A stretch of 55,030 nt of DNA from Litoreibacter sp. Its GTDB lineage: Bacteria > Pseudomonadota > Alphaproteobacteria > Rhodobacterales > Rhodobacteraceae. The notes under the pieces are model-generated. The model was not told the origin of the DNA, did not search any database, and saw nothing but the letters and a program-made list of their open reading frames with translations. The translations under genes and the position numbers were made by a program. The stretch covers positions 1-55,030 of the forward strand of contig JAPORH010000063.1 in NCBI GenBank assembly GCA_026710325.1, read 5' to 3'. Shown here in pieces: positions 44,272 to 54,916 of the stretch (within the stretch, counting starts at the first letter, position 1; each line of letters opens with the position of its first letter).

Positions 44272-45171
44272 TCAGTTTGAAGCGACTTTGATGGTCGATG
44301 GCGCAGATTCAATCCCTGCATACTCGGCGCGCGCGGCTTCAAGCCATTCCGCATAAGCCTCCTCGGAGACGACTTTCACGGTGATGGGCATATAGGCATG
44401 GGCCTGGCCGCACAGCTCGGAGCACTGACCAAAATAGATGCCTTCCTGCTCCGCTACGAACCACAACTCGGCCAGACGGCCGGGGACCGCGTCCTGCTTC
44501 ACACCAAAGGACGGAATGGTCCAGGAGTGGATCACGTCAGCCGCTGTCACTTGCATGACAACGGTTTTGCCAACGGGCACCACGACAGCGGTGTCGGTGG
44601 CCAGCAGGAATTCCCCATCCGAGTAACCTGCAGCCTGCAATTCGGCGCTCACTTCAGGGGTCAGGCGGTTCTCGCCAGCGCCAATCATAAAGCTGTCGAA
44701 GCCAAAACCTTCGTCCACATATTCATAGCCCCAATACCACTGGTATCCGGTGACTTTCACGATCACGTCGCCCTCGGGAATGGTCTGCTGCTTAAACAGA
44801 ACCGGCAGGGAGAACGCACCGATGACCACAAGGATCAGGATCGGAACAATGGTCCATGCCACCTCGAGCACCGAGTTGTGCGTGAATTTCGCAGGGTTTG
44901 GGTTGCGCTTTTCGGCAAAAGCGTAGGCCGCATAGGCGAGCAACGCCGTGACGAACAAGGTGATCACAGTGATGATCACCAAGACAAAAGTGTCGAGCCA
45001 GACAATGTCGCGGGCCAATTCGGTCACGGAAGGCTGGAAATTCACGCCATCAGGCACAGGTTTGCCAATAATTTCCAAATCACCCAAGGGGGCTTCCAAG
45101 CTCGATTGCGCCCAGGCCGCGCTCGCCATGAAGGCGGAGGCCAGAGCCGGCAAAACCATAGAAAGTCGCAT
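44272..45171 (-). CDS. ctaC: Cytochrome c oxidase subunit II
   Basis: A 299-aa electron-entry subunit of aa3-type oxidase. Signal peptide (about 1-21), two transmembrane helices (about 54-76 and 98-120) and a periplasmic cupredoxin domain with the CuA site: [16 protein letters not shown] (about 248-263), with an upstream histidine in [14 protein letters not shown]. No cytochrome c domain is attached. Divergent from tldD. First gene of the operon. Confidence 0.97.
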   Translation of the reverse strand: MRLSMVLPALASAFMASAAWAQSSLEAPLGDLEIIGKPVPDGVNFQPSVTELARDIVWLDTFVLVIITVITLFVTALLAYAAYAFAEKRNPNPAKFTHNSVLEVAWTIVPILILVVIGAFSLPVLFKQQTIPEGDVIVKVTGYQWYWGYEYVDEGFGFDSFMIGAGENRLTPEVSAELQAAGYSDGEFLLATDTAVVVPVGKTVVMQVTAADVIHSWTIPSFGVKQDAVPGRLAELWFVAEQEGIYFGQCSELCGQAHAYMPITVKVVSEEAYAEWLEAARAEYAGIESAPSTIKVASN

Positions 45172-45331
45172 ATTGTGTTCCCGTTATTGGAGGCGTGCGT
45201 TCCCTACACGGAATCCCCCGTTGCGTGTGCGCGTTTCAAAACCATATTAAAGGCTGCGGGGCAAGGCTCACCGGGCCACTCGCGCTACCATGCCGCAGGT
45301 TTGAGGCGAGAAATAAAAGTGAGAGAGCATT

Positions 45332-46759
45332 ATGACCGCCAAAATGGACCCCTTCACCCCGTTTGATACCATGCTCGACAAGGATCGAGCATTAAAAATT
45401 GTACAATCCGCGACCGATGGCGCCGATGATGGCGAGCTGTTTTTGGAGCGCAAACGCTCCGAAGTGTTCGTCTTCGACGATGGCCGCCTGAAAACTGCCA
45501 GCTACGACGCCTCTGAAGGGTTCGGACTGCGCGCCGTGAAGGGCGAGACCGCGGGCTATGCGCATTCTACCGAGATTTCGGAGCAAGCCTTGCTGCGCGC
45601 GTCCGAAACCACGCGCCTCGCGGTTGGCGCAGGCGGCGGCACTTTAGCGCCAGCGCCCGCCCATACCAATCAAAAGCTCTATACGGACCAAAACCCGATG
45701 GCCGGTGCCACATTCCCAGCCAAGGTCGAGCTTCTAAAAGAGATTGACGATTTTGCGCGCAGTCTTGACCCGCGGGTCGTGCAGGTCTCCGCCAGCCTCG
45801 CGGCGTCCCATCAGCAAGTGGCGATCCTGCGCCCCGATGGCACGCTCGTCTCTGATGACCGGCCGATGACCCGGATCAGCATATCTGTCATTGCCGAAAA
45901 GGATGGACGGCGCGAAAGCGGCTCTGCCGGTGGCGGCGGACGCGATCTGCTGACGCCCTTGATGGACCGGTCGCATTGGGAAGGGCTGGTGCGGGAGGCC
46001 TTGCGCATCGCCCTGGTCAACCTTGATGCTGAACCCGCGCCTGCTGGCGTGATGGATGTGGTCCTTGGCCCCGGCTGGCCCGGCATCTTGCTTCATGAGG
46101 CCATCGGCCACGGGCTGGAAGGCGATTTCAACCGCAAGAAGACCTCCGCTTTCGCAGGGCTTATGGGCCAGCAGATCGCGGCCAAAGGTGTCACGGTACT
46201 GGATGACGGCACAATCCCAGACCGGCGCGGCTCGATCACGGTGGATGACGAAGGCACGCCTTCGGGCAAGAACACCCTGATCGAGGACGGCATTTTGGTG
46301 GGCTATATGCAGGACCGGCAGAACGCGCGGCTCATGGGCGTGGCCCCCACCGGCAACGGGCGGCGCGAAAGCTACGCGCATGCGCCCATGCCGCGCATGA
46401 CCAACACCTATATGCTGGGCGGCGACGCGGAGCCGGAAGCGATCTTAAAGGATCTAAAGGATGGCATCTACGCAGTGGGCTTTGGCGGCGGGCAGGTCGA
46501 CATTACCAATGGCAAGTTCGTCTTCAGCTGCACCGAGGCCTATCGGGTCAAGGACGGCATTGTCGGCGCGCCCGTAAAAGGCGCAACACTGATCGGCGAC
46601 GGGGCGACAGCGCTGAAACATATCCAGGCCATCGGCAATGATATGGCGCTCGACCCGGGCATGGGCAATTGCGGGAAGCAGGGCCAATGGGTGCCCGTCG
46701 GCGTCGGACAGCCAACATTGAAGATCGGGAACCTGACCATCGGCGGGTCCCAAACCTGA
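45332..46759 (+). CDS. tldD: Metalloprotease TldD
   Basis: A 475-aa TldD/PmbA-family zinc protease. The HExxxH-type site is in LLHEAIGHGLEGDFNRKKTS (about 253-272), and the C-terminal region contains CTEAYRVKDGIVGAPVKGATLIG, the usual TldD end. TldD acts with TldE in processing of peptides such as microcins and in protein turnover; the partner gene is not in the window. Divergent from the oxidase operon. Confidence 0.95.
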   Translation: MTAKMDPFTPFDTMLDKDRALKIVQSATDGADDGELFLERKRSEVFVFDDGRLKTASYDASEGFGLRAVKGETAGYAHSTEISEQALLRASETTRLAVGAGGGTLAPAPAHTNQKLYTDQNPMAGATFPAKVELLKEIDDFARSLDPRVVQVSASLAASHQQVAILRPDGTLVSDDRPMTRISISVIAEKDGRRESGSAGGGGRDLLTPLMDRSHWEGLVREALRIALVNLDAEPAPAGVMDVVLGPGWPGILLHEAIGHGLEGDFNRKKTSAFAGLMGQQIAAKGVTVLDDGTIPDRRGSITVDDEGTPSGKNTLIEDGILVGYMQDRQNARLMGVAPTGNGRRESYAHAPMPRMTNTYMLGGDAEPEAILKDLKDGIYAVGFGGGQVDITNGKFVFSCTEAYRVKDGIVGAPVKGATLIGDGATALKHIQAIGNDMALDPGMGNCGKQGQWVPVGVGQPTLKIGNLTIGGSQT

Positions 46760-46760
46760 G

Positions 46761-47228
46761 ATGCTGCGCCGCGCCACTGAAGATGATTTCGCGCCACTGA
46801 CCATGCTCTGGGCCCAAGGCTGGGACGCAGGCCATGCCGAACACGCGCCCAAGGCACTGTTGAAGCTGCGCACGGCAGCCAGTTTCCATGCGCGGTTGCG
46901 CGGCTTTGGCGATGACCTGTTGGTCTGCGGCCCACGGGGCGCACCGACCGGATTTGTGGCGCTGAGACCGGATCAGATTGACCAGTTCTACGTGGGGTCT
47001 GATCAAGTGGGTACAGGGTTGGCTTCGAAACTCATGGCGGCGAGCGAGGCCGAATTGCGCGCACGCGGTACGAAAGAAGCGATTTTGGAGTGCTTGGCCG
47101 AAAACAGCCTCGCTTGCTCTTTCTATGAAAAGGCCGGCTGGAGCGCGCGCGGCGTCGAAGAAATCAACGTCGACACCTCCAAGGGACCGTTCCGGATGAA
47201 AGCCATGATATTTGAAAAGGTGCTCTAG
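46761..47228 (+). CDS. GNAT family N-acetyltransferase
   Basis: A 155-aa acetyltransferase with the acetyl-CoA loop in DQVGTGLASKLMAASEAELRARG (about 75-97) and the last strand in ENSLACSFYEKAGWSARG (about 113-130). Starts one base after the tldD stop, so it is co-transcribed. Acceptor unknown. Confidence 0.87.
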   Translation: MLRRATEDDFAPLTMLWAQGWDAGHAEHAPKALLKLRTAASFHARLRGFGDDLLVCGPRGAPTGFVALRPDQIDQFYVGSDQVGTGLASKLMAASEAELRARGTKEAILECLAENSLACSFYEKAGWSARGVEEINVDTSKGPFRMKAMIFEKVL

Positions 47229-47394
47229 CACCGTGCGATGCACAAAAAGATTCGCAACGGGACCGTTTGATTCGACGGCCCGGATTCTCAAAGCTCAAAA
47301 AAGGTCGGCTGGACCTCACTATTTTTGGTGAGGTTGGACAAAGCCATCTTAACGAACCCGTTAACCTTCTCGTTTGCTTGGAATAAAAATTCAT

Positions 47395-47414
47395 ATTAAT
47401 TACAATTAATTACA
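47395..47414. repeat. Tandem 10-bp repeat in AT-rich promoter region of dprA
   Basis: ATTAATTACA occurs twice in direct succession, about 90 bases before dprA. The surrounding 100 bases are much richer in A and T than the rest of the window and include a TTTTTTT run and a further ATTAATT copy. Upstream (47313-47334) is an ACCTCAC/GTGAGGT hairpin. Confidence 0.6.
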
Positions 47415-47500
47415 CGATTTTTTTGATACCGAAAACACGATTAATTCCTGCTTAATACCTCTGCTCCAAAAGTAGTTTCACTGATCGGACGGAGTACCAG

Positions 47501-48619
47501 ATGGCCAGCGACCTGCTGTCTACCCCACCCCCCCTCGCACCCCCCAAGACATGGGAAGCGACGGTCATCTGGCTTCGTCTGATCAGGTCCCACCGCGTCG
47601 GACCGCAAACATTTTTCCGACTTTTGGGCGAGCATGGCACGGCAGAAGCCGCGTTGGAGGCATTGCCGCAAATCGCAAGCAAGGCCGGGGTCGCTAAATA
47701 CGCACCCTTCTCGACCAAAGCCGCACAGGATGAGCTGCAAAGAGGCAAAAGACTTGGCGCCAAGCTCTTGTGCTTTGGCGCGGTGGGATACCCCAAACAG
47801 CTCGCAGATCTCCCCGACCCACCGCCGGTTCTTTGGGCGCTTGGCGACGTCTCACTCACGGAACGCCCAAATGTCGCGCTAGTCGGCGCCCGCAATGCCT
47901 CGTCGCTGGGGACGCGCATGGCGGGGCAGCTGGCCAAAACCCTGGGCGAGGCCGGTTTCGTGATCACCTCCGGCCTCGCGCGTGGCGTGGATGCGGCGGC
48001 CCATCTAGCCGCATTGGAACGCGGAACGATTGCGGTGCAGGCAGGCGGGGTCGACGCGGTTTACCCGCGCGAAAACGCCAAGCTGCATGAAGACATTGCG
48101 CGACAGGGCCTGCGCCTGTCCGAACAACCTTTGGGGCTCACGCCAATGGCCCGCCATTTTCCGCGTCGCAATCGCATCATTTCAGGCCTTGCCCGCGCCG
48201 TTGTCGTGGTGGAGGCCGCCGCCAAATCAGGCTCCCTCATCACCGCGAGGGAGGCTCTGGATCAGGGGCGGGAGGTGCTTGCGGTGCCTGGTCACCCGTT
48301 CGATGCCCGCGCCGCCGGTTGCAACCTTCTGATCCGCGACGGGGCGACATTGGTGCGCGGCGCCAAAGATATCGTTGAAGCGTTAGAACAGCCCGAGGCG
48401 CGGCGCCCTGCTCCGCGCCAGAAACGACAAGATCCGGTCCATAACGCAGGGCCCGCCCATGCGCAGATCCTAGGGCTTCTGGGCCCGACCCCTGTGGCCG
48501 AGGATCAGCTCATCCGTGATCTCAAGGCCGACCCGAAACTTGTCGCGCCGCAATTGCTAGATTTGGAGATGCAAGGCAAGATCACCCGCTCGCCCGGTGG
48601 TCTGTTGGCGCTGTCCTAG
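47501..48619 (+). CDS. dprA: DNA-processing protein DprA
   Basis: A 372-aa protein that binds incoming single-stranded DNA and loads RecA in natural transformation. The Rossmann-like domain (about 65-290) contains VALVGARNASSLGTRMA (about 125-141), SGLARGVDAAAHLAAL (about 157), FPRRNRIISGLA (about 222) and KSGSLITAREALDQGREVLAVPGHPFD (about 244). A C-terminal winged helix (about 320-372) follows. Encoded complete; its last codon is shared tail-to-tail with the EamA gene. Confidence 0.95.
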   Translation: MASDLLSTPPPLAPPKTWEATVIWLRLIRSHRVGPQTFFRLLGEHGTAEAALEALPQIASKAGVAKYAPFSTKAAQDELQRGKRLGAKLLCFGAVGYPKQLADLPDPPPVLWALGDVSLTERPNVALVGARNASSLGTRMAGQLAKTLGEAGFVITSGLARGVDAAAHLAALERGTIAVQAGGVDAVYPRENAKLHEDIARQGLRLSEQPLGLTPMARHFPRRNRIISGLARAVVVVEAAAKSGSLITAREALDQGREVLAVPGHPFDARAAGCNLLIRDGATLVRGAKDIVEALEQPEARRPAPRQKRQDPVHNAGPAHAQILGLLGPTPVAEDQLIRDLKADPKLVAPQLLDLEMQGKITRSPGGLLALS

Positions 48620-49443
48620 CCCCGCAGGATTGACCACGCCACGCCGCCCAGGACCAGCGCGGATGCAAGAACGAAGCCGAGCGTCACCGCCTCCCCCAGA
48701 AACACCATACCGCCCGCAAGCGCAATCACCGGGACGGTCAGCTGCGCGATACCCGCCGTTGCAGCCTCCAGCCGCGGCAGGATGCGATACCAGAGCGCAT
48801 ACCCCATGGCAGAGGTGAGCGCGCCTGAAACCAATGCATAGCTGACGCCCGTTGCGCTGTACAACCGGTCCGCAGGCCAAAACGCCGCAAACACCGCAAC
48901 CAAAAGGCTCGCGACAATAAAGTTGCCCGTGGTCGCCCCAAGTGCATCGGGTTCCGACCGCCCGAGCAACGTGTAGACGCCCCATCCTGCCCCGGCAAAG
49001 GCCATCAAAACCGCGCCCCATAGATCAGGAGAAGTCGCGCCCGGCAAAAGCAGATAGGCCAACCCGGCCAGGGCGACAGCGGTCCCGATCCATTTCGCCG
49101 CAGACACCTGCGCGCCGCCGATCAAAACGCCACCAAAGACCGTCATTTGTACAACGCCAAATAGGATCAACGCGCCAACGCCTGCGTCCAGCGTGATATA
49201 GGCCAGCGAAAATCCCAGCATGTAGACGGCCAACGCCAGCGCGACAAAGACACGTTTCCGCCCGCGCAGCGAGAACGCACCGCCCGTCAACCAGACCAGG
49301 ACGGCCAGCGCCACCGCCCCCGACACCAGCCGGATCACCGCGAAGCTGAGCGGGTCGACACCGCTTAAAACGCCCAACCGGTTCAGAACCGAATTGGCCG
49401 CGAAAGCGATCATGGTCAGGGCGGCAAGCAGGAACAATCTCAT
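48616..49443 (-). CDS. EamA/DMT-family transporter
   Basis: A 275-aa membrane protein with about ten transmembrane segments and two EamA repeats (SVLNRLGVLSGVDPLSFAVIRLVSGAVALAV at about 17-47; SGALTSAMGYALWYRILPRLEAATAGIAQLTVPVIAL at about 207-243). The ATG at 49443 is preferred to an upstream TTG. The stop codon is on the same CTAG tetranucleotide as the dprA stop. Substrate unknown. Confidence 0.9.
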   Translation of the reverse strand: MRLFLLAALTMIAFAANSVLNRLGVLSGVDPLSFAVIRLVSGAVALAVLVWLTGGAFSLRGRKRVFVALALAVYMLGFSLAYITLDAGVGALILFGVVQMTVFGGVLIGGAQVSAAKWIGTAVALAGLAYLLLPGATSPDLWGAVLMAFAGAGWGVYTLLGRSEPDALGATTGNFIVASLLVAVFAAFWPADRLYSATGVSYALVSGALTSAMGYALWYRILPRLEAATAGIAQLTVPVIALAGGMVFLGEAVTLGFVLASALVLGGVAWSILRG

Positions 49444-49538
49444 AGCTCTCAATCCCGCAAGGCGCGCGCGCCCGCAATGCGCAATTTTGTGATCCGGGCG
49501 ATCTGGCGTAGCTTCACCCCATTGCGAAGGAGGATTTG

Positions 49539-49910
49539 ATGGAGAAAGTTCTAGGCATTGGCGGGGTGTTCTTCCACGGCAAGGACCGCGCGGCTTTGCG
49601 GGCGTGGTATAGCGAAAACCTCGGAATTACCCAGACGCCAACCGACTATGACAGCCCCTGTTGGGAGACCGACAGCGGCCCGACCGTTTGGGAGCCTTTT
49701 GACGAAGGCACCGAATATTTCGGCGCGGCCAGCCAGCAATGGATGGTCAATTTCCGGGTGCGCGATCTGGACGCGATGATGGCGCAACTAAAGAACAACG
49801 GCGTGGAGGTGACGTTTGAGATGGACGCGCCCAATGGCCGTTTTGCGCGGTTGACCGACCCGGAGGGCAACCCGATCCAGCTTTGGGAACCCGGTGGGGT
49901 TGCTGGCTGA
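49539..49910 (+). CDS. VOC superfamily protein (glyoxalase/bleomycin-resistance fold)
   Basis: A 123-aa single VOC domain made of two babab units: GIGGVFFHGKDRAALRAWYSENLGI (about 6-30) and QQWMVNFRVRDLDAMMAQLKNNGVEV (about 67-92), ending FARLTDPEGNPIQLWEP, which carries the usual metal-site glutamate. Function unknown. AGGAGG precedes the ATG; a TTG one codon upstream is an alternative. Confidence 0.9.
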   Translation: MEKVLGIGGVFFHGKDRAALRAWYSENLGITQTPTDYDSPCWETDSGPTVWEPFDEGTEYFGAASQQWMVNFRVRDLDAMMAQLKNNGVEVTFEMDAPNGRFARLTDPEGNPIQLWEPGGVAG

Positions 49911-49914
49911 AACG

Positions 49915-49951
49915 AAAAAGCGGCCTCGCGTGGGGGCCGCTCTTTTGTTTC
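49915..49951. terminator. Bidirectional terminator after the VOC gene
   Basis: AGCGGCC (49919-49925) pairs with GGCCGCT (49935-49941) around a 9-base loop, flanked by AAAAA on the left and TCTTTTGTTT on the right. It can terminate both the VOC gene and, as a second barrier, readthrough from groEL. Confidence 0.8.
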
Positions 49952-50012
49952 TCAATGATCGGCTGAGTGGCTCTCGGTGCGTGCTACGCCCACACCTGCC
50001 GCCACCAAACGC

Positions 50013-50032
50013 GTTTTCCCGAATGGGAAAAC
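50013..50032 (-). terminator. Hairpin directly after groEL
   Basis: A perfect 8-bp stem GTTTTCCC/GGGAAAAC with a GAAT loop, starting seven bases beyond the groEL stop. There is no long T run after it, so it may protect mRNA as much as terminate. Confidence 0.65.
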
Positions 50033-50038
50033 AGCGTT

Positions 50039-51730
<1,692 letters not shown>

Positions 51731-52018
51731 TTAGGACAAGATGCCCAGAACGTCGCTTTCCTTCATGATCAGCAGCTCTTTGCCGTCCACGGTGACTTCG
51801 GTGCCGGACCATTTGCCGAACAGGACTTTGTCGCCCTCTTTCACGGCCATCGGGATCAGCTCGCCCGAGTCCTTGCGTGCGCCTTCACCGGCGGCAACGA
51901 TGATGCCTTCCGCTGGCTTTTCTTTAGCGCTGTCAGGAATGATCAGGCCGCCGGCGGTTTTCTCTTCGCTCTCTACACGATCGACGAGAACGCGGTCATG
52001 AAGCGGTTTCAATGCCAT
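51731..52018 (-). CDS. groES: Co-chaperonin GroES
   Basis: A 95-aa heptameric lid of GroEL. Conserved start [35 protein letters not shown] includes the mobile loop, and the end is [15 protein letters not shown]. The frame extends upstream to 52078, but the ATG at 52018 is the family start. A CIRCE element and a sigma-70 promoter lie upstream. Confidence 0.98.
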   Translation of the reverse strand: MALKPLHDRVLVDRVESEEKTAGGLIIPDSAKEKPAEGIIVAAGEGARKDSGELIPMAVKEGDKVLFGKWSGTEVTVDGKELLIMKESDVLGILS

Positions 52019-52067
52019 CTTTGTAGCTCCTAGCTCAAAGTTACTCCCATGGTCCCGAACGGGACCG

Positions 52068-52094
52068 TTAGCACTCATAGGTGGCGAGTGCTAA
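52068..52094. promoter_or_regulatory. CIRCE element (HrcA operator)
   Basis: TTAGCACTC-N9-GAGTGCTAA is an exact match to the CIRCE consensus. It lies 50 bases upstream of groES, and HrcA binding here blocks transcription until heat shock. Confidence 0.96.
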
Positions 52095-52102
52095 CGACCC
52101 GC

Positions 52103-52131
52103 TAGCTAAGGAGCGCCCTGCGCCGAGTCAA
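52103..52131 (-). promoter_or_regulatory. Sigma-70-type promoter of groESL
   Basis: On the minus strand TTGACT (52126-52131) and TAGCTA (52103-52108) are 17 bases apart. The CIRCE element begins eight bases downstream of the -10 box and so covers the transcription start. Confidence 0.7.
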
Positions 52132-52249
52132 CATCTGCAGATGAAAAAAATTGCCACGACATCAAAGGATGTTTCGGGATATCGTTAAGCAAGTGTAAAG
52201 ATCGGAGGGTTCAGCTATAGATGCCCGCAGGTTAGAGCTAATCGCCGAG

Positions 52250-52747
52250 ATGACACCGGCGATTTGGGTGCATGCTATTGCGGCTGTCGCGGCCCTCTTT
52301 CTTGGGGCCTATGTTCTGTGGCGACCCAAAGGCGATGCAGCTCACAAATGGACAGGCCGCGTCTGGGCGGGCTTGATGGCCGTGACGGCGCTCAGCTCCT
52401 TCGGCATACGCGAGATTTTTGATGGCTGGTTCTCCCCCATCCATATCTTGTCGGTCTACACGCTGGTCACGCTCGTCGTGGCCATCCACGCCATTCGCAA
52501 CCGTGACCGTATCGAACATGCAGTTCTGAAACATCAAACCGAAATGAAAACGCTCTTTGCCAGCGGCATGTTGATTGCGGGCGGCTTCACTTTCATGCCG
52601 GAGCGATTGCTGGGGCGTCTGACCTTTGGCGAGACCTATCCGATGATCAACTATGTTTTTGTAGCACTAACGGCGAGCATTGGCGCTTATGTCTTCTGGC
52701 GCGGCGGACGCGCCGCGCGTGCGTTGCGAAAGCGCGCCAAAGGCTAG
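52250..52747 (+). CDS. DUF2306 family membrane protein
   Basis: A 165-aa inner-membrane protein with four transmembrane segments (about 5-22, 40-60, 66-85, 130-150). The segments HAIAAVAALFLGAYVLWRPKGDAAHKWTGRVWAG and REIFDGWFSPIHILSVYTL (with histidines inside helices) fit DUF2306. The histidines could bind heme or another ligand; unproven. Single gene. Confidence 0.85.
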   Translation: MTPAIWVHAIAAVAALFLGAYVLWRPKGDAAHKWTGRVWAGLMAVTALSSFGIREIFDGWFSPIHILSVYTLVTLVVAIHAIRNRDRIEHAVLKHQTEMKTLFASGMLIAGGFTFMPERLLGRLTFGETYPMINYVFVALTASIGAYVFWRGGRAARALRKRAKG

Positions 52748-52776
52748 GGCGGCGCAATTCGCAACATAAGCGAGAC

Positions 52777-53660
52777 CTATTGCAGCGAAGCTCTTAGCTC
52801 AAACATGACCCCGCTATCGCTCTTCCAGCCTTGCAGCGCGTCAGGGTAGTAGCGCACGTTTTCAAGACCCATGATCTCGGAGGCATAAAACCACGACAGG
52901 GCACTCAACTCCCCAGTCTGACAAACGCTGATCAACATGCTTTCGCCAGGCGCAACGCCGCGCGCTTTCAGGGATGCGATAAATTCCTGTTTGGACGGAT
53001 CGGACAGGATTTTGGCAGACAGCTAATTTGCGAAGAAATCGGCAATAATATACTGCGCAATCGGCATGCTCATCATCGGCTTGCCGGTTTTGACCGATTT
53101 GCGCACCTGCGAGTCCAGGCGCGAATCCAGGATCGCTCCATCCGTTTGCTTGGTCGAGACCGCCAGAATATCTATCGGGTCGGCCCACCAGTCATATCGG
53201 AACGCCACATCAACGCTCGACTGGGCCCGGTTCAGGTGAGCCTCCACCGTCGGATAAGCGCCAGCCAACCAACCCTTGAACCCGCCATGCAGGAAAGCGA
53301 CTTTTTCCGCGCCTGCTGATTTCAAATCCAGTCTACGATAGCCGCCCGCCCCGTTTGGATCGTGCGTCCGCTGTAGTTGTGGATCACAATCGGCTTGTCG
53401 AGCGTGAGGTCTGCCGCGCTGAGCATCTGTTCCAGCTTTGCGGCACTTGGCGGGTTTCCCGGGCGCGACTTCGGACCGCGCCAACTGGCAAATGGCACCC
53501 ATGCCGCATTCGAGATCACGCCATGTTATAGAAATTTCTTCGATCGGATATCGATGACCTGCATGTCACCATTTGCGAAGAGCCGTTGAGACAGATCGGA
53601 CGGCTTCATCAGCTTGGGCCACTTCGCCGTGATGCTGGAAGCCTGAGTCGAGAGCCATTC
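52777..53660 (-). pseudogene. Tandem rhodanese sulfurtransferase, decayed
   Basis: Read on the minus strand, about 290 codons give a recognisable two-domain rhodanese, but with at least three lesions: an in-frame TAA at 53526-53528, a shift by one base near 53325 (TGGATTTGAAA where an extra T restores WILKSAGAEK), and a TAG at 53023-53025. Domain one has HNYSGRTIQTGRAAIVDW and FLHGGFKGWLAGAYP; domain two keeps LISVCQTGELSALSWFYASE, with the active-site cysteine, and ends YYPDALQGWK. The 5' end and any signal peptide cannot be found. Sequencing errors are an alternative explanation, but three are needed. Confidence 0.82.
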
Positions 53661-53798
53661 TTTCCGGTGTCAAACCGACAAAAGACGCTCTTGTATGATC
53701 ACCTCGCCGTGGTTTGTTTCTTTTGGGCGAAACCCGTGCGGACAAAGCCGATCCTAAAGTGAGGTTGTCCCGTCACGACGGTCAGTTGCGCGCCTCAC

Positions 53799-54416
53799 CT
53801 ATTTCGATGACTTCAAAAGCCTGCGCAGGACGTCCGGATCGGCCAGAACGCGCAACGCGGCCAACACCACCAATGCGCAGATGGCCCATTTGGACATGAC
53901 TTCCATCGTGCCCTCTATCAGAACGGCATGAATGACCGTGCCAATAACGATCAAAATCGCCAAAACGGAGTGCAAGACCCGCCAGCTGCGCCACCGCAGC
54001 TGAAGTCTTCGCCGAAATAGAGCCAACCCTGCGCTGGCAAAAACCGCCCACATGGCAATGACACCCCAGATCGCAAAGGGCGTCGGGGAACGCAGCAGCA
54101 ATACGTCGACCACATCCGGCGGGCTCGTGATCCACAGACCGGCAATATGGACGATCACCGCGAGCAAAAGACCAACGCCTACCAGTGCGTGTGCATGGCG
54201 GGCGGCACGCAAGCCAAGACCCGGCATCAGCCCCGCTGCGAGAAGCGGCTGCACCAGCAAAATCGGTAGCGTGACGATTCCGGCAAAGCCTGCAGCAATA
54301 TATATTGGCTCGCGCCACGCTAGTAGTGGGCTGAAGGCAGCCAACACCAATGGCACTACAAAAACACAAGCGAGCGCCACCCAGGCGCCCGCTATCTTCT
54401 TAGACAATGTAGTCAT
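53799..54416 (-). CDS. Ferric-reductase-like transmembrane domain protein
   Basis: A 205-aa inner-membrane protein with six transmembrane segments. Histidines inside helices (RHAHALVGVGLLLAVIVHIAGL, about 73-94; LHSVLAILIVIGTVIHAVLIEG, about 147-168) are the usual heme b ligands of the ferric reductase/NADPH oxidase membrane domain. No flavin domain is attached, so it may work like MsrQ-type membrane subunits. Eight bases separate it from the upstream Tat-exported protein, so they form an operon. Confidence 0.85.
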   Translation of the reverse strand: MTTLSKKIAGAWVALACVFVVPLVLAAFSPLLAWREPIYIAAGFAGIVTLPILLVQPLLAAGLMPGLGLRAARHAHALVGVGLLLAVIVHIAGLWITSPPDVVDVLLLRSPTPFAIWGVIAMWAVFASAGLALFRRRLQLRWRSWRVLHSVLAILIVIGTVIHAVLIEGTMEVMSKWAICALVVLAALRVLADPDVLRRLLKSSK

Positions 54417-54424
54417 AGTTTCGT

Positions 54425-54916
54425 TCAGACCGGCACGACCACAAAGTCTACGCTCAATGAGGTATCGGACGAGTTCGCCATGATCGGACGCAGAAACACT
54501 GTTTCAAACCCCTCCCCCTCAAAGGCCAGGTGGCCATGCGCTTGGCCAAAGGCGGGAACGATTTGTGGCATATCCATGCTGAATACACCATTCTCGTCGG
54601 TCAGCGTCGCGCCATGGCTCCACGGGTCGCGCTCATGGCCTTCGGTCGTGTGGGCCCAGATTTGAACGCGCTGTCCGGCCAACGGCATGCCGTCGCCTGC
54701 GCGGCGCACCGTGCCAAATGTGGTAAAACCGCCGCCGCCTATGCGCTCGACGATAGGGGCTCCGGGGCGGTAGTTATTCGCACCACCGCGCATTGTCGGC
54801 GTCGGCGCAAGGCCCTGGGCCCGTGCGGGAACAGTCCAATTGGCCAGTGGGGCCGTGATCAACGCCGCCCCAGCACCGGCAAGCAGCACGCGTCGTGAAG
54901 TCGTCGTCTTGGTCAT
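54425..54916 (-). CDS. Tat-exported intradiol-dioxygenase-fold protein
   Basis: A 163-aa protein with a twin-arginine signal (TTSRRVLLAGAGAALITAP, about 5-23, cleavage near ARA, 33). The rest resembles the beta-sandwich of intradiol ring-cleavage dioxygenases: GTVRRAGDGMPLAGQRVQIWAHTTEG (about 68-93), HGATLTDENGVFSM and QAHGHLAFEGEG (about 130). The tyrosine iron ligands of true dioxygenases are not seen, so it may not be catalytic. The frame opens at 55003; the ATG at 54916 gives the Tat signal. Confidence 0.72.
   Translation of the reverse strand: MTKTTTSRRVLLAGAGAALITAPLANWTVPARAQGLAPTPTMRGGANNYRPGAPIVERIGGGGFTTFGTVRRAGDGMPLAGQRVQIWAHTTEGHERDPWSHGATLTDENGVFSMDMPQIVPAFGQAHGHLAFEGEGFETVFLRPIMANSSDTSLSVDFVVVPV

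Noticed and set aside
53714-53899. 61-codon plus-strand frame near the rhodanese pseudogene
   Set aside because: Low-complexity shadow frame overlapping the ferric-reductase-like gene.
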